A stretch of DNA of 64,000 nt from CAVYBY01 sp963766935 (GTDB lineage: Bacteria; Actinomycetota; UBA4738; HRBIN12), in NCBI GenBank assembly GCA_963766935.1, contig CAVYBY010000012.1, positions 62,001-126,000 on the forward strand, given 5' to 3'. A model generated the notes under the pieces. That model was not told the DNA's origin. It made no database searches and saw nothing but the letters and a program-made list of their open reading frames with translations. Positions 46,492-55,268 of this stretch are shown in pieces; within the stretch, counting starts at the first letter, position 1; each line of letters begins with the position of its first letter. A program made the position numbers and the translations under genes.

Positions 46492-47717
46492 CCCTCCGCG
46501 GGGGCCTCCTCGGCGGCGACTGCCGCCGCCGGCTCGGGCGTCTCCACGACGGCATCGTCCAGCGCGGTCGGCTCCTCGGCCGGGGGTGCCTCTGCCGGTG
46601 GGGCCTCGGCTGCGGGTGGGGCCTCGGCCGCCGGGACTTCCTTCGGCGATGGCGGCGATGGCGCCGGTGGCGCCGGGGCCGCGGCGGCAGGCTCGGCCGC
46701 CTGCGACTCGCTCTTGATGTCGATCCGCCATCCGGTCAGCCGCGCCGCAAGACGGGCATTCTGACCCTCTTTGCCGATCGAGAGCGAGAGCTGGTAGTCG
46801 GGCACGATCACGAGCGCCGTCTGGGTGTCGGGATCGACCCGCACCTCCCGGACCTTCGCGGGCTGCAAAGCGTTCGCGACGAACTCGGGGGCGTTCTCGG
46901 ACCACGGGACGACGTCGATCTTCTCGCCGCGCAGCTCCGTCACGACGTTGCGGACCCGCGCCCCTTTCGGCCCGACGCACGCACCAACCGGGTCGACGCC
47001 CGGCTCGTTGGACCACACGGCGATCTTCGAGCGGTGCCCCGGCTCGCGCGCGACCGCCTTGATCTCCACGATCCCCTCTTCGATCTCGGGAACCTCGAGC
47101 GCGAACAGCGCGCGAAGCAGACCCGGGTGCGATCGCGAGACGACGATTTGCGGACCCTTCATGCCCTTGCGGACCTCGGTGATGTAGGCCTTCAGACGCT
47201 CGCCGTTGCGGTAGGGCTCGCTCGGCACCTGCTCCGCCTGGGGCAAGAGCGCTTCCACCTTGCCCAGGTCGAGCAGCGTGTAGCGGCGCTCCGACTGCTG
47301 GACGATCCCGGTGACGATGTCGCCCTCGCGCCCGGCGAACTCCTCATAGGTCATCTCGCGCTCGGCGTCGCGAAGCCGCTGGAAGATGACCTGCTTGGCC
47401 GTCTGCGCGCCGATCCGGTTGATGAAGTCGTCTGCGACCTCGACTTCCTTTTCCGACCGGACTTCCATCACGAGCGTCTCGCCGTCCTCGGCCTCGACCT
47501 CGTCGAGCTCTTGCCGCCACATCCGCAGATCGCCGGTCTCGGAGTCGATGAGCGCGCGGAAGCCGACGAACTCGTCGTCCGCATCGGGATTCTCGAGCTT
47601 CCAGTGCGCCTTGTACGCGGAGGCCATCGCCTCTTCGAGCCCCGAAAGGATCGTCTCGAACGCGATGCCCTTCTCGCGTTCCAGCTCTCGCAGAGCCGCG
47701 ATCATCTCGGCGTTCAT
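46488..47717 (-). CDS. nusA: transcription termination/antitermination factor NusA
   Basis: 409 residues: N-terminal RNAP-binding domain (ALRELEREKGIAFETILSGLEEAMASAYK), S1 domain (EGDIVTGIVQQSERRYTLLDLGKVEALLP), KH1/KH2 (VGACVGPKGARVRNVVTELRGEKIDVV; LSLSIGKEGQNARLAARLTGWRIDI), then a Pro/Ala/Glu-rich low-complexity tail of about 70 residues that is probably disordered. ATG overlaps the rimP stop as ATGA. Confidence 0.97.
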   Translation of the reverse strand: MNAEMIAALRELEREKGIAFETILSGLEEAMASAYKAHWKLENPDADDEFVGFRALIDSETGDLRMWRQELDEVEAEDGETLVMEVRSEKEVEVADDFINRIGAQTAKQVIFQRLRDAEREMTYEEFAGREGDIVTGIVQQSERRYTLLDLGKVEALLPQAEQVPSEPYRNGERLKAYITEVRKGMKGPQIVVSRSHPGLLRALFALEVPEIEEGIVEIKAVAREPGHRSKIAVWSNEPGVDPVGACVGPKGARVRNVVTELRGEKIDVVPWSENAPEFVANALQPAKVREVRVDPDTQTALVIVPDYQLSLSIGKEGQNARLAARLTGWRIDIKSESQAAEPAAAAPAPPAPSPPSPKEVPAAEAPPAAEAPPAEAPPAEEPTALDDAVVETPEPAAAVAAEEAPAEG

Positions 47718-48187
47718 CCCGTTCCCCTTGCCAGCTCGTGTTTCCAGTCGACCTCCGTCCGCGCGGAGGCGATCTCCTCGTATCGGAGCCGACGCTCCTC
47801 GCGGCCGGACAAACGAATCGTGACGCCAACGTCGTCTGCCTCGACGACCTCGCCGCGAACCACGGTGCTCCCGGCCACCGGCTCGTACGTCGTCAGCCGA
47901 ACGCTCCTGCCGGTGACGCGGCGAAAGTGCTGCGGCCGATCAAGGCGCCGCTCCAGACCGGGCGATCCGACCTCCAACACATACGGCTCGCCGGCGTCGA
48001 ATCCCTCCACGTCGAGGCGCCGGGAGATGCGCTCGGAGAGCTCCGACAGCGTGTCCAAGTCGAGGCCTTCGTCGCCATCGACGACGGCACGGAGCACCTT
48101 CACCCCGTTCTCCCGAACGAACCGGAGCTCCGCGAGCTCCAGTCCGGCCGCCTCGACCACCGGCTGGATCAGCGCCTCGGCCTTCAC
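47714..48187 (-). CDS. rimP: ribosome maturation factor RimP
   Basis: 157 residues from GTG 48187, which is preceded by AAGGGGGG; an upstream in-frame start would add 17 non-conserved residues. Contains LIQPVVEAAGLELAELRFV, DLDTLSELSERISRRLD, YVLEVGSPGLERRL and HFRRVTGRSVRL. Needed for 30S assembly. First gene of the rimP-nusA operon, downstream of proS. Confidence 0.94.
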   Translation of the reverse strand: MKAEALIQPVVEAAGLELAELRFVRENGVKVLRAVVDGDEGLDLDTLSELSERISRRLDVEGFDAGEPYVLEVGSPGLERRLDRPQHFRRVTGRSVRLTTYEPVAGSTVVRGEVVEADDVGVTIRLSGREERRLRYEEIASARTEVDWKHELARGTG

Positions 48188-48319
48188 GCCGACCCCCCCT
48201 TCACGCAAGAACGTGGGCGCGAGCCCACGTCCGGCCACACGTCGATTCTTCGTCTTCCGGGCACGAGTATAGCCGACGGCCCTCTCACGGCTTGCTGCGG
48301 CCGCGCCCGCGAGCCGCCG

Positions 48320-50032
48320 CTACCGGGCGTTTGCGAGGGTGTCCATGGCGGCGACCGCGACGTCGGGGAGCGCCACCACCAGCCGGTCGCCGGTCGAGCG
48401 GACCTTGATCTCGGCCGTTCCCGCCTCGACGCCCCGCCGGCCCACGACCACCTGCACGGGGTAGCCGATCAGGTCGGCATCGGCGAATTTGACGCCCGCT
48501 CTGGCGCCGCGGTCATCGATCGCCGCGTCCACCCCGGCGGTGATCAGCTCCTCGTAGATCCGCTCCGACTCGTCCCGGACTCCCTCGTGCTCGGCGCCGC
48601 CGGCCGCGACCACCACGACCTCGAACGGCGCCACGGCCTTCGGCCATACGATGCCGTCGTCGTCGTGGTTCTGCTCCACCACGGTCGCCATGATCCGCGA
48701 GATGCCGATCCCGTAGCAGCCCATCAGATAGGGGCGCGACGAGCCGTCTTCGTCCACGAACGTGGCGTCGAGCGGTTTCGAGTACCTGTCGCCCAGCTCG
48801 TAGATGTGCCCCACCACGATCGACCGGGCGATCCGCAGCGGCGAGCCGCAGACGGGACACGCATCGCCCTCGCGGATCTCGACCAGATCGCCCTCGTCGT
48901 CGATTCGAAAGTCGCGTTCGGCGTTGGCCCCGGTCACGTGCCGCTCGACGACGTTCGCGCCAGTGACCCAGTTGGCGCCGGCCTTGACCGAACGATCCGC
49001 CAGGATCGTCACGTCCTCGCCCAGTCCCTGCGGTCCCACGTATCCCTTCACCAATCCACGCCGCTCGAAGTCCGCATCGGTGAACGTGCGGACCGGCGTG
49101 GGGAAGAACCGGCGTTCGAGCTTCGGCACGCTGACCTCGCGGTCGCCGGGAACGAGCACCGCCACCGCTCGGCCGCCGACGTCGAACAGGATGTTCTTGA
49201 GCATGTCCGAGGCGGGGCGGCCCAACCGCTCCGAGACGCCGGCGATGGTCGCCGAGTCCGGCGTCTCGACCTCCACCATCGGCTCGAGGGTCACCTCGCC
49301 CGGCACCGACGTCACGCCGGGCCTGGCGGCCTCGACGTCGGCCAGGTAGTCGCCGCTCGGGCACGTCACGAAGAGATCCTCGCCGACGTCGGACACGGCC
49401 ATGAACTCGTGGTTCGTGTCCCCGCCGATCGTCCCCGGGTCGGCCTCGACCACCACGTAGTCGAGGGCGCAGCGGTCGAAGATGCGCCGGTACGCGCGCC
49501 GCATCGTCTCGTATGAGGCGCGCATCCCGTCGGCGTCGCGATCGAACGAGTACGCGTCCTTCATCAGGAACTCGCGCACGCGAAGCAGACCGTAGCGGGG
49601 ACGGAACTCGTCCCGGTATTTCCATTCGATCTGGTACAGGTTCACGGGCAGGTCCCGATACGACCCGTACGTCGCCGCGACGAGTGGCGTCACCACCTCT
49701 TCCTGCGTCGGGCCGAGACCCAGCTCGCGGTCGTGGCGATCCGTCAGCTTGAACATGGTCTCTCCGTACGCGTCCCACCGGCCGGTCACCTTCCAGGGCT
49801 CCGCCGGAAGCACGATCGGCATCCGCAGCTCCTGGGCCCCGGTGGCGTCCATCTCGTCGCGAACGATCGCCTCGATCTTTCGCATCACGCGAAGACCAAG
49901 CGGAAGCGTCGTGAACACGCCCGACATCACCGGATGGATGAACGCCGCCCGCAGGAGCAGCCGGTGCGAAGGCACCTCGGCCTCGGCGGGATCCTCACGC
50001 AGGGTGGGCGCGAACAGCTGTGACAGCCGCAT
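48320..50032 (-). CDS. proS: prolyl-tRNA synthetase (bacterial long type)
   Basis: 570 residues from ATG 50032. Class II motifs are present: RLSQLFAPTLREDPAEAEVPSHRLLLRAAFI, motif 2 region (YQIEWKYRDEFRPRYGLLRVREFLMKDAYSFD), the YbaK-type editing insertion (ATIAGVSERLGRPASDMLKNILF, DADFERRGLVKGYVGP), motif 3 (YGIGISRIMATVVEQNHDDDGIVWP) and the anticodon-binding domain. Located before rimP; in many relatives proS sits next to ispG. Confidence 0.97.
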   Translation of the reverse strand: MRLSQLFAPTLREDPAEAEVPSHRLLLRAAFIHPVMSGVFTTLPLGLRVMRKIEAIVRDEMDATGAQELRMPIVLPAEPWKVTGRWDAYGETMFKLTDRHDRELGLGPTQEEVVTPLVAATYGSYRDLPVNLYQIEWKYRDEFRPRYGLLRVREFLMKDAYSFDRDADGMRASYETMRRAYRRIFDRCALDYVVVEADPGTIGGDTNHEFMAVSDVGEDLFVTCPSGDYLADVEAARPGVTSVPGEVTLEPMVEVETPDSATIAGVSERLGRPASDMLKNILFDVGGRAVAVLVPGDREVSVPKLERRFFPTPVRTFTDADFERRGLVKGYVGPQGLGEDVTILADRSVKAGANWVTGANVVERHVTGANAERDFRIDDEGDLVEIREGDACPVCGSPLRIARSIVVGHIYELGDRYSKPLDATFVDEDGSSRPYLMGCYGIGISRIMATVVEQNHDDDGIVWPKAVAPFEVVVVAAGGAEHEGVRDESERIYEELITAGVDAAIDDRGARAGVKFADADLIGYPVQVVVGRRGVEAGTAEIKVRSTGDRLVVALPDVAVAAMDTLANAR

Positions 50033-50072
50033 GGGGGCCAAGGATATCGGCGGTGCCGATGATTGCGGTGCG

Positions 50073-51257
50073 CTACGGCTTGACGATCACGATGGTGTAC
50101 GAGCGGCCGGCGCCGACGGCGATCACGTCGTCGACCCCGGCGACGAGCGCGGGGCGGGGCCGGCCCGTGGAGCTGACCGATCCGGACCCGAGCTGACCGA
50201 ACTCGTTCGATCCCCAGGTGTAGACGTCGCCCGCCGACGTCGCGGCAACACTGTCCTGGCGCCCCCCGGCCATCGAGATCACCCGATGGAGCCCGTCGAC
50301 TCGGACCGGCCGCGAGCGATCGGCGAAGGTCCCGTTGCCGAGCTGTCCCCATCGGTTCCAGCCCCACGCCCAGACCGTCCCGTTCCGGAGCAGGGCGAGC
50401 GAGTGGTACGCGCCGGCGCCGATCTGCGCGACCCGCCCGAGCCCGTCCACGTCCACCGGGGAGGCCCGGTTCGTGGTCGTCCCGTCGCCGAGCTCGCCGT
50501 GGGAGTTGTCCCCCCAGGCCCAGACCGTGCCGTTGGCGCGAAGCGCGAGGCTGTGGTCGCGGCCGGCAAACACGTCGACGACGCGAGTCAGACCCGGCAC
50601 CTGGACCGGCGTGCGGCTGCTGCGAAACGTCCCGTCGCCGAGCTGGCCCTGCGCGTTGGATCCCCACGCCCACACCGTTCCGTCGGAACGGACGGCGAGG
50701 CTGTGGTTGCGCCCGCCGGCCACGGCCACGACATGGGTCAGACCCGGCACGCGCACCGGCTTCGACCGGCTGATGGTCGTCCCGTCGCCGAGTTGGCCGG
50801 ACGCGTTCCAGCCCCAGGCCCAGACCCTGCCGCTGCGCAAGGCGGCCAGCGAGTGGTAGTGCCCGGCGCCGACGTCCGCCACGCCGCCCAGCACCTTGAC
50901 CGGGATCGCGACCCAGCTCGACGAGCTGCCGTTTCCGACCTGGCCCTGCTTGTTCCAGCCCCACGCGACCACGGCCCCGTCGGGTCGAAGCGCCAGGACG
51001 TGCTCACGGCCTCCTTCGACCTCGACCGCCCGCCGAATGTTCAAGACCACGCTCGGGTGGTACCTCGCATCCCTCGTCCCGTCACCGAGCTGACCCTGCG
51101 AATTGTCGCCCCAGATCCAGGGCCGTCCGAAGGTCCCGGACGCGGACACGGGCGGGGATCCGGCGGTGATGGACAGCGCCGTCAGCGCCGTGAGACACAC
51201 GGCCACGAGCGATCTTCTGATGGCCACGCCGGCGGGGGGTCCGGGGAAATGAACCAT
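50073..51257 (-). CDS. secreted RCC1-repeat beta-propeller protein (second of a tandem pair)
   Basis: 394 residues with a signal peptide (RRSLVAVCLTALTALSITA) and about seven RCC1 repeats of roughly 50 residues. Each repeat has the pattern W-x-W-G-x-N-x-x-G-Q-L-G-D-G-T followed by H-S-L-A and a variable loop (WGWNASGQLGDGT, WGSNAQGQLGDGT, WGDNSHGELGDGT). Likely one complete seven-bladed propeller outside the cell. No catalytic or anchor motif. ATG lies 12 bases after the stop of its paralogue. Confidence 0.85.
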   Translation of the reverse strand: MVHFPGPPAGVAIRRSLVAVCLTALTALSITAGSPPVSASGTFGRPWIWGDNSQGQLGDGTRDARYHPSVVLNIRRAVEVEGGREHVLALRPDGAVVAWGWNKQGQVGNGSSSSWVAIPVKVLGGVADVGAGHYHSLAALRSGRVWAWGWNASGQLGDGTTISRSKPVRVPGLTHVVAVAGGRNHSLAVRSDGTVWAWGSNAQGQLGDGTFRSSRTPVQVPGLTRVVDVFAGRDHSLALRANGTVWAWGDNSHGELGDGTTTNRASPVDVDGLGRVAQIGAGAYHSLALLRNGTVWAWGWNRWGQLGNGTFADRSRPVRVDGLHRVISMAGGRQDSVAATSAGDVYTWGSNEFGQLGSGSVSSTGRPRPALVAGVDDVIAVGAGRSYTIVIVKP

Positions 51258-51268
51258 CGCGCGGCTCT

Positions 51269-52441
51269 CTACGGGACGACGACCACGATGCTGTACGAGC
51301 GGCCCGCCGCGACCGCGCTGACGTCGGAGACCCCGCTGACGAGCATGGGGGTCGGATTCTTGGTTGGGGTGACTCCCCCGGTGCCGAGCTGCCCGAACTG
51401 GTTCGAGCCCCAGTCCCAGACGTGGCCGTCGGCCAGGAGCGCGATCGAGTGCTGACGACCGCCGGCGACCGCTTGAACGTTGGACAGTGCCGGGACCCGC
51501 ACGGGCACGAGCGCCTTCTTGCGGGTTCCGTTGCCGAGCTGACCGTAGTTGTTGAGCCCCCACGCCCACAGCGTGCCGTCACCCTTGAGCGCCAGCCCGT
51601 GGTTGGCGCCGGCGGCGATCTGCACGACGCCGGTGAGCCCGGACACCGTGACCGGGTGATTTCGAGCGGTCGTCGTCCCGTCGCCCAGCTCGCCGTGGAC
51701 GTTGTAGCCCCAGGAACGGAGCGTTCCGTCGCCGAGAAGCGCCAACGAGAAGTCCCGGCCGGCGAAGACGTCGACGGCGTTCGTGAGCCCGGCCACCTGC
51801 ACCGGCGTGTGACGGTCGGTGAAGGTCCCGTCGCCGAGCTGCCCGTAGGTGTTCTGGCCCCATGTCCACACGGTCCCGTTGCCGTCGACGGCCATCGAGT
51901 GGTCCCGAGCGCCGGCGACCGCCACGATGTTCGAGAGCCCAACCACCGTGGTGGGCGACTTGCGGTTCGTGATCGTCCCGTCGCCGAGCTGTCCGAACTT
52001 GTTCCAGCCCCATGCCTTGACGGTGCCGTCGGCCGTCACGGCAAGGGAGTGGTAGTGACCCGCCGCCACGTCGATCGTGCCGGTAAGGACCGAGACGGGG
52101 CTCGTGACCGTCTTCGGACACGCGGCACCGGTGCCGCACCCGACCTGGCCGTAGTTGTTCCGGCCCCACGCCCACACGGTGCCGTCGTCGGCCTGCGCCA
52201 GCACGTGCTCGCGGCCGCCCTCGACGGCCTTGATGTTGGTGAGCGCGGGCCCCGGGCCGGGCGTGTAGCGGGAGGTGAGGTTGCCGCTGCCCAGCTGCCC
52301 CATCGAGTTGTCGCCCCAGTTCCAGAGCTGGCCCGATCCGGTCGCCGCCAGCGAGCCGGCTCCGGAGCCGATCGAGATCAGTCCGGCGGCGAACACGGCG
52401 GCAAGTGCGGGCAGGACGAAGCGCGAACGTGGACGGTGCAC
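51269..52441 (-). CDS. secreted RCC1-repeat beta-propeller protein (first of a tandem pair)
   Basis: 390 residues from GTG 52441, eight bases after AAGGAGG; an ATG at 52564 would add 41 residues without a good ribosome-binding site. Signal peptide (SRFVLPALAAVFAAGLISIG). Seven RCC1 repeats (WNWGDNSMGQLGSG, WAWGRNNYGQVGCG, WGWNKFGQLGDGT, WTWGQNTYGQLGDGT and others). The repeat order parallels the downstream gene, so the pair arose by duplication. The second repeat has a Cys pair (GQVGCGTGAACPK) absent from the paralogue. Confidence 0.85.
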   Translation of the reverse strand: MHRPRSRFVLPALAAVFAAGLISIGSGAGSLAATGSGQLWNWGDNSMGQLGSGNLTSRYTPGPGPALTNIKAVEGGREHVLAQADDGTVWAWGRNNYGQVGCGTGAACPKTVTSPVSVLTGTIDVAAGHYHSLAVTADGTVKAWGWNKFGQLGDGTITNRKSPTTVVGLSNIVAVAGARDHSMAVDGNGTVWTWGQNTYGQLGDGTFTDRHTPVQVAGLTNAVDVFAGRDFSLALLGDGTLRSWGYNVHGELGDGTTTARNHPVTVSGLTGVVQIAAGANHGLALKGDGTLWAWGLNNYGQLGNGTRKKALVPVRVPALSNVQAVAGGRQHSIALLADGHVWDWGSNQFGQLGTGGVTPTKNPTPMLVSGVSDVSAVAAGRSYSIVVVVP

Positions 52442-52623
52442 CCGGGGGGCCTCCTTGTGCTTCGTTGCTGCCGTGCGTACGGGGGGGGTTTCCGCCTTTG
52501 ACCTGGCGGGTTCGCCGAAGGGTATCACCCCATCGGGGGACGGAGTCCAGGGACCTTTGGCCATGATCTGATTCGTTTGACGGCGGCCCACGTGCGTGTG
52601 CATGTTGGAACGAGGCGCAAACG
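52442..52623 (-). promoter_or_regulatory. divergent promoter/leader region between RCC1 pair and trpE
   Basis: A 182-bp gap. The minus-strand leader of the RCC1 genes contains a CCGCC/GGCGG hairpin (near 52502-52520) and a run of eight C before the ribosome-binding site. It may hold a structured regulatory RNA, but I cannot match it to a known riboswitch class. Confidence 0.3.
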
Positions 52624-54142
52624 ATGAGCCAAACGATGAGCCAAGGGATCAGCCAGCCGATGAAGATGCATCCGGATCGCTCCACGTTCGAGGCACTGGC
52701 CAAGGAGTGGCCGCGCGTGCCCGTCTGGACGGAGCTCCTCGCCGACGTCTCGACGCCGGTCGGCATCTTCCCGGCGGTCGCGGGCCAGGGGCCCGGCATT
52801 CTCCTGGAATCGGTCGAGCGGTCCGAGCGCTGGGGTCGCTATTCGTTCGTCGCGGGGGATCCCGCGGCCGTCCTCGTGGTCGATGCCGCGGGCGTGCACG
52901 TCCAGGATCCCGTCCGCCCGCTGCCGCCCGTGGACGGTCTTCAGGACCTGGCTGCCTCGCGACGCCCTCGTCGCGGTGGCGACATCGCTGCTCGCCCCCC
53001 GGGTTCCCGGACTTCCTCCGCTCGTCGGCGGGCTCGTGGGAGTCCTCGGCTATGAGGCCGCGGCGCTGCTCGACGGCCACCCGGCCCCCCACGCCGACGA
53101 GGCGGAGTGTCCTCCGATCGCGCTGCTCGTGATCGACCGGGCCGTCGTGTTCGACCACTGGCGGCAGCGGCTGCTGCTGGTCGTGCACGCGCCGGCCGGC
53201 GGCTACGACGAAGCGGCGGCAGCGATCGAGGATCTCGCCGGGCGGATCGAGCGAACGCCGTCGCCCGAACTCGCTCCGGTGGCCGAGGCGGACGGCGCGC
53301 CGCCCGGTGAGCCGAACATGTCCGACGAGTCCTACCGCGGGATCGTCGCCGCGTTCAAGGAGCACATCTTGGCCGGCGACATCTACCAGGGTGTTCCGTC
53401 ACGCCGGGTCTCCTTTCCCGCGCCGGAGGGCGGCCTCCCCATCTACCGGCGGCTTCGCGTCACCAACCCGGCGCCGTACATGTTCTTCGTCCGCCAGCTG
53501 GGCATGGAGCTCGCCGGCTCCTCGCCGGAGCCGCTCGTTCGCGTGCAGGGCCGCCGCGTCGTATCCCGGCCCATCGCCGGCACGCGCCCGCGCGGACAGA
53601 CGGAGATCCGCGACCGGCTGCTCGAGCACGAGCTGCTGGCGGACCCGAAGGAGCAGGCCGAGCACGCGATGCTGGTCGATCTTGCCCGCAACGATCTCGG
53701 CCGTGTGTGCGTGGCGGGAACGATCCGTCCGACCGAGCTGATGGTCGTCGAGCGGTTCTCCAAGGTGATGCACATCGTGTCGACCATCGAGGGCGAGCTC
53801 CGGGAAGACGTCCACCCCATCGACGCCCTCGCGGTCACCTTCCCGGCCGGCACGGTGACCGGCGCGCCGAAGCGCAGAGCCATGGAGCTGATCGCCGAGC
53901 ACGAGCCGACCGCGCGCGGCCCGTATGCGGGCGCGGTGGGCTATGTCACGTTCCAGGGCGACCTCGATTTCTGCATCACGATCCGCACGGCCGTGGTCGC
54001 CGACGGGACCGTCACCGTCCAGACCGGGGCCGGCGTCGTCGCCGACTCCGACCCCGAGGCCGAGCTCCAGGAGACGAAGGCCAAGGCGGCCGCGTTGTTG
54101 CCGGCGATCGCGCCGGCGACGGATGCTGCGGGGCGGCCATGA
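52624..54142 (+). CDS. trpE: anthranilate synthase component I, one frameshift
   Basis: Chorismate-using synthase, large subunit. N-terminus: FEALAKEWPRVPVWTELLAD, GILLESVERSERWGRYSFV. The frame changes near 52960, after DGLQDLAAS, and resumes with ALVAVATSLLAPRVPGLPPLVGGLVGVLGYEA. The catalytic part has GDIYQGVPSRRVSF, PYMFFVRQLGMELAGSSPEPLV, RPIAGTRPRG, ARNDLGRVC, FPAGTVTGAPKRRAMELI, GAVGYVTFQGD and QTGAGVVADSDPEAE. The extreme N-terminus repeats the codons ATGAGCCAA, so the start could be 52660. trpG overlaps its end; pabB cannot be fully excluded. Confidence 0.9.
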
Positions 54143-54705
54143 TCCTCGTCGTCGACCACCACGACTCGTTCACGTACAACCTCGTCCAGCTGATCGAGAC
54201 GCTGGGACGCCGCACCGAAGTGGTGTTCTCCGACGCCGGGCCGGCGTCCGACCTCCTGGCCCTGCATCCGGACGCGGTCGTCCTGTCCCCCGGCCCGGGC
54301 CGGCCCGAGGACGCGGGCTGCTTCACGGAGCTGCTTCGGATCCTGCCGGAGGAAACGCCCGTGCTCGGCGTGTGTCTCGGCCATCAGGCGCTGGGTGTCG
54401 TGTGCGGGGGCACGGTCGATCGTGCGGCGCCGGTCCACGGCAAGGCCTCGCTCGTCTACCACGACGGACGCGGGATCTTCGAAGGAGTGGACCTCCCGTT
54501 CGAGGCCGGCCGTTACCACTCGCTCGTGGTGCGGCGCAACGACCTGCCCGCCGAGCTGACGCTCACGGCGTGGACCGAGGAGGGCCTGGTGATGGCGGCC
54601 GAGCACAAGGAGCTGCCTCGCTACGGCCTGCAGTTCCACCCCGAAAGCATCCTGACCCCCGCGGGCTCGCAGATCGTCGAGAACTTCCTTCGGACCGTCG
54701 CATGA
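54139..54705 (+). CDS. trpG: anthranilate synthase component II (glutamine amidotransferase)
   Basis: 188 residues, class I amidotransferase: ILVVDHHDSFTYNLVQLIE, LSPGPGRPEDAG, nucleophile Cys in VLGVCLGHQALG, and the His-Glu of LQFHPESILTP. Supplies ammonia to TrpE. ATG overlaps the trpE stop as ATGA. Could also serve 4-aminobenzoate synthesis. No other trp genes are in the window. Confidence 0.92.
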   Translation: MILVVDHHDSFTYNLVQLIETLGRRTEVVFSDAGPASDLLALHPDAVVLSPGPGRPEDAGCFTELLRILPEETPVLGVCLGHQALGVVCGGTVDRAAPVHGKASLVYHDGRGIFEGVDLPFEAGRYHSLVVRRNDLPAELTLTAWTEEGLVMAAEHKELPRYGLQFHPESILTPAGSQIVENFLRTVA

Positions 54706-55268
54706 GCTCGACCCCGGAGCGCTTCGGAGCCGTGGTCGCAGCCATGGGTGAGACCGTGCGCGCCGTCCCGGGAAACGGATGGGGCGGGGCGACGCCGTGC
54801 ACCGAATGGAGCGTTCGCGACCTGGTCAACCATGTCGTGTCGGAGTGCCGATGGATGCCGCCGCTGTTCGAGGGCCGCACGATCGCCGACGTCGGCTCCT
54901 CGCTCGACGGCGACCTGCTTGGGAACGACCCCGGCGCCGCCTGGGAAGGCGCCGCGGCGGCGTCCGTCGCCGCCGTCCGGGCACCGGGCGCGATGCAGAG
55001 CACGGTGCACCTGTCCTACGGCGACGTCCCGGGCGATCAGTACGCGCGGGAGATCGTTGCCGACCTCGTTGTGCACACCTGGGACCTGGCGAGGGCCGTC
55101 GGAGCAAACGAGCGGCTGGACCCGGATCTCGTCCAGGCCGCGTGGGATCACCTTGCCCCGGTCGCCGAGTCCTGGCGGTCGGCGGGCGCCTTCTCGGCCG
55201 CCCTCGACGTCCCCGAGAACGCGGATCTGCAGACGAAGCTGCTTGCCCTGACCGGCCGCCGCGCCTAG
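54702..55268 (+). CDS. TIGR03086-type DinB/mycothiol-maleylpyruvate-isomerase-fold protein
   Basis: 188 residues of the actinobacterial metal-binding four-helix family: TPCTEWSVRDLVNHVVSECRWM at the N-terminus, VVHTWDLARAVG in the middle, and FSAALDVPENADLQTKLLALTGR at the end. Relatives use mycothiol or bind metal through His residues; function here is unknown. The ATG overlaps the trpG stop, so it may be cotranscribed with trpEG. Converges with the next gene with four bases overlap. Confidence 0.8.
   Translation: MSSTPERFGAVVAAMGETVRAVPGNGWGGATPCTEWSVRDLVNHVVSECRWMPPLFEGRTIADVGSSLDGDLLGNDPGAAWEGAAAASVAAVRAPGAMQSTVHLSYGDVPGDQYAREIVADLVVHTWDLARAVGANERLDPDLVQAAWDHLAPVAESWRSAGAFSAALDVPENADLQTKLLALTGRRA

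Noticed and set aside
52500..52560. GAACCCGCCAGGTC in the RCC1 leader resembles the conserved part of small SRP RNA
   Set aside because: The following GGAA loop and AGCAGC strand that define SRP RNA are absent, and the flanks cannot pair into the long hairpin.
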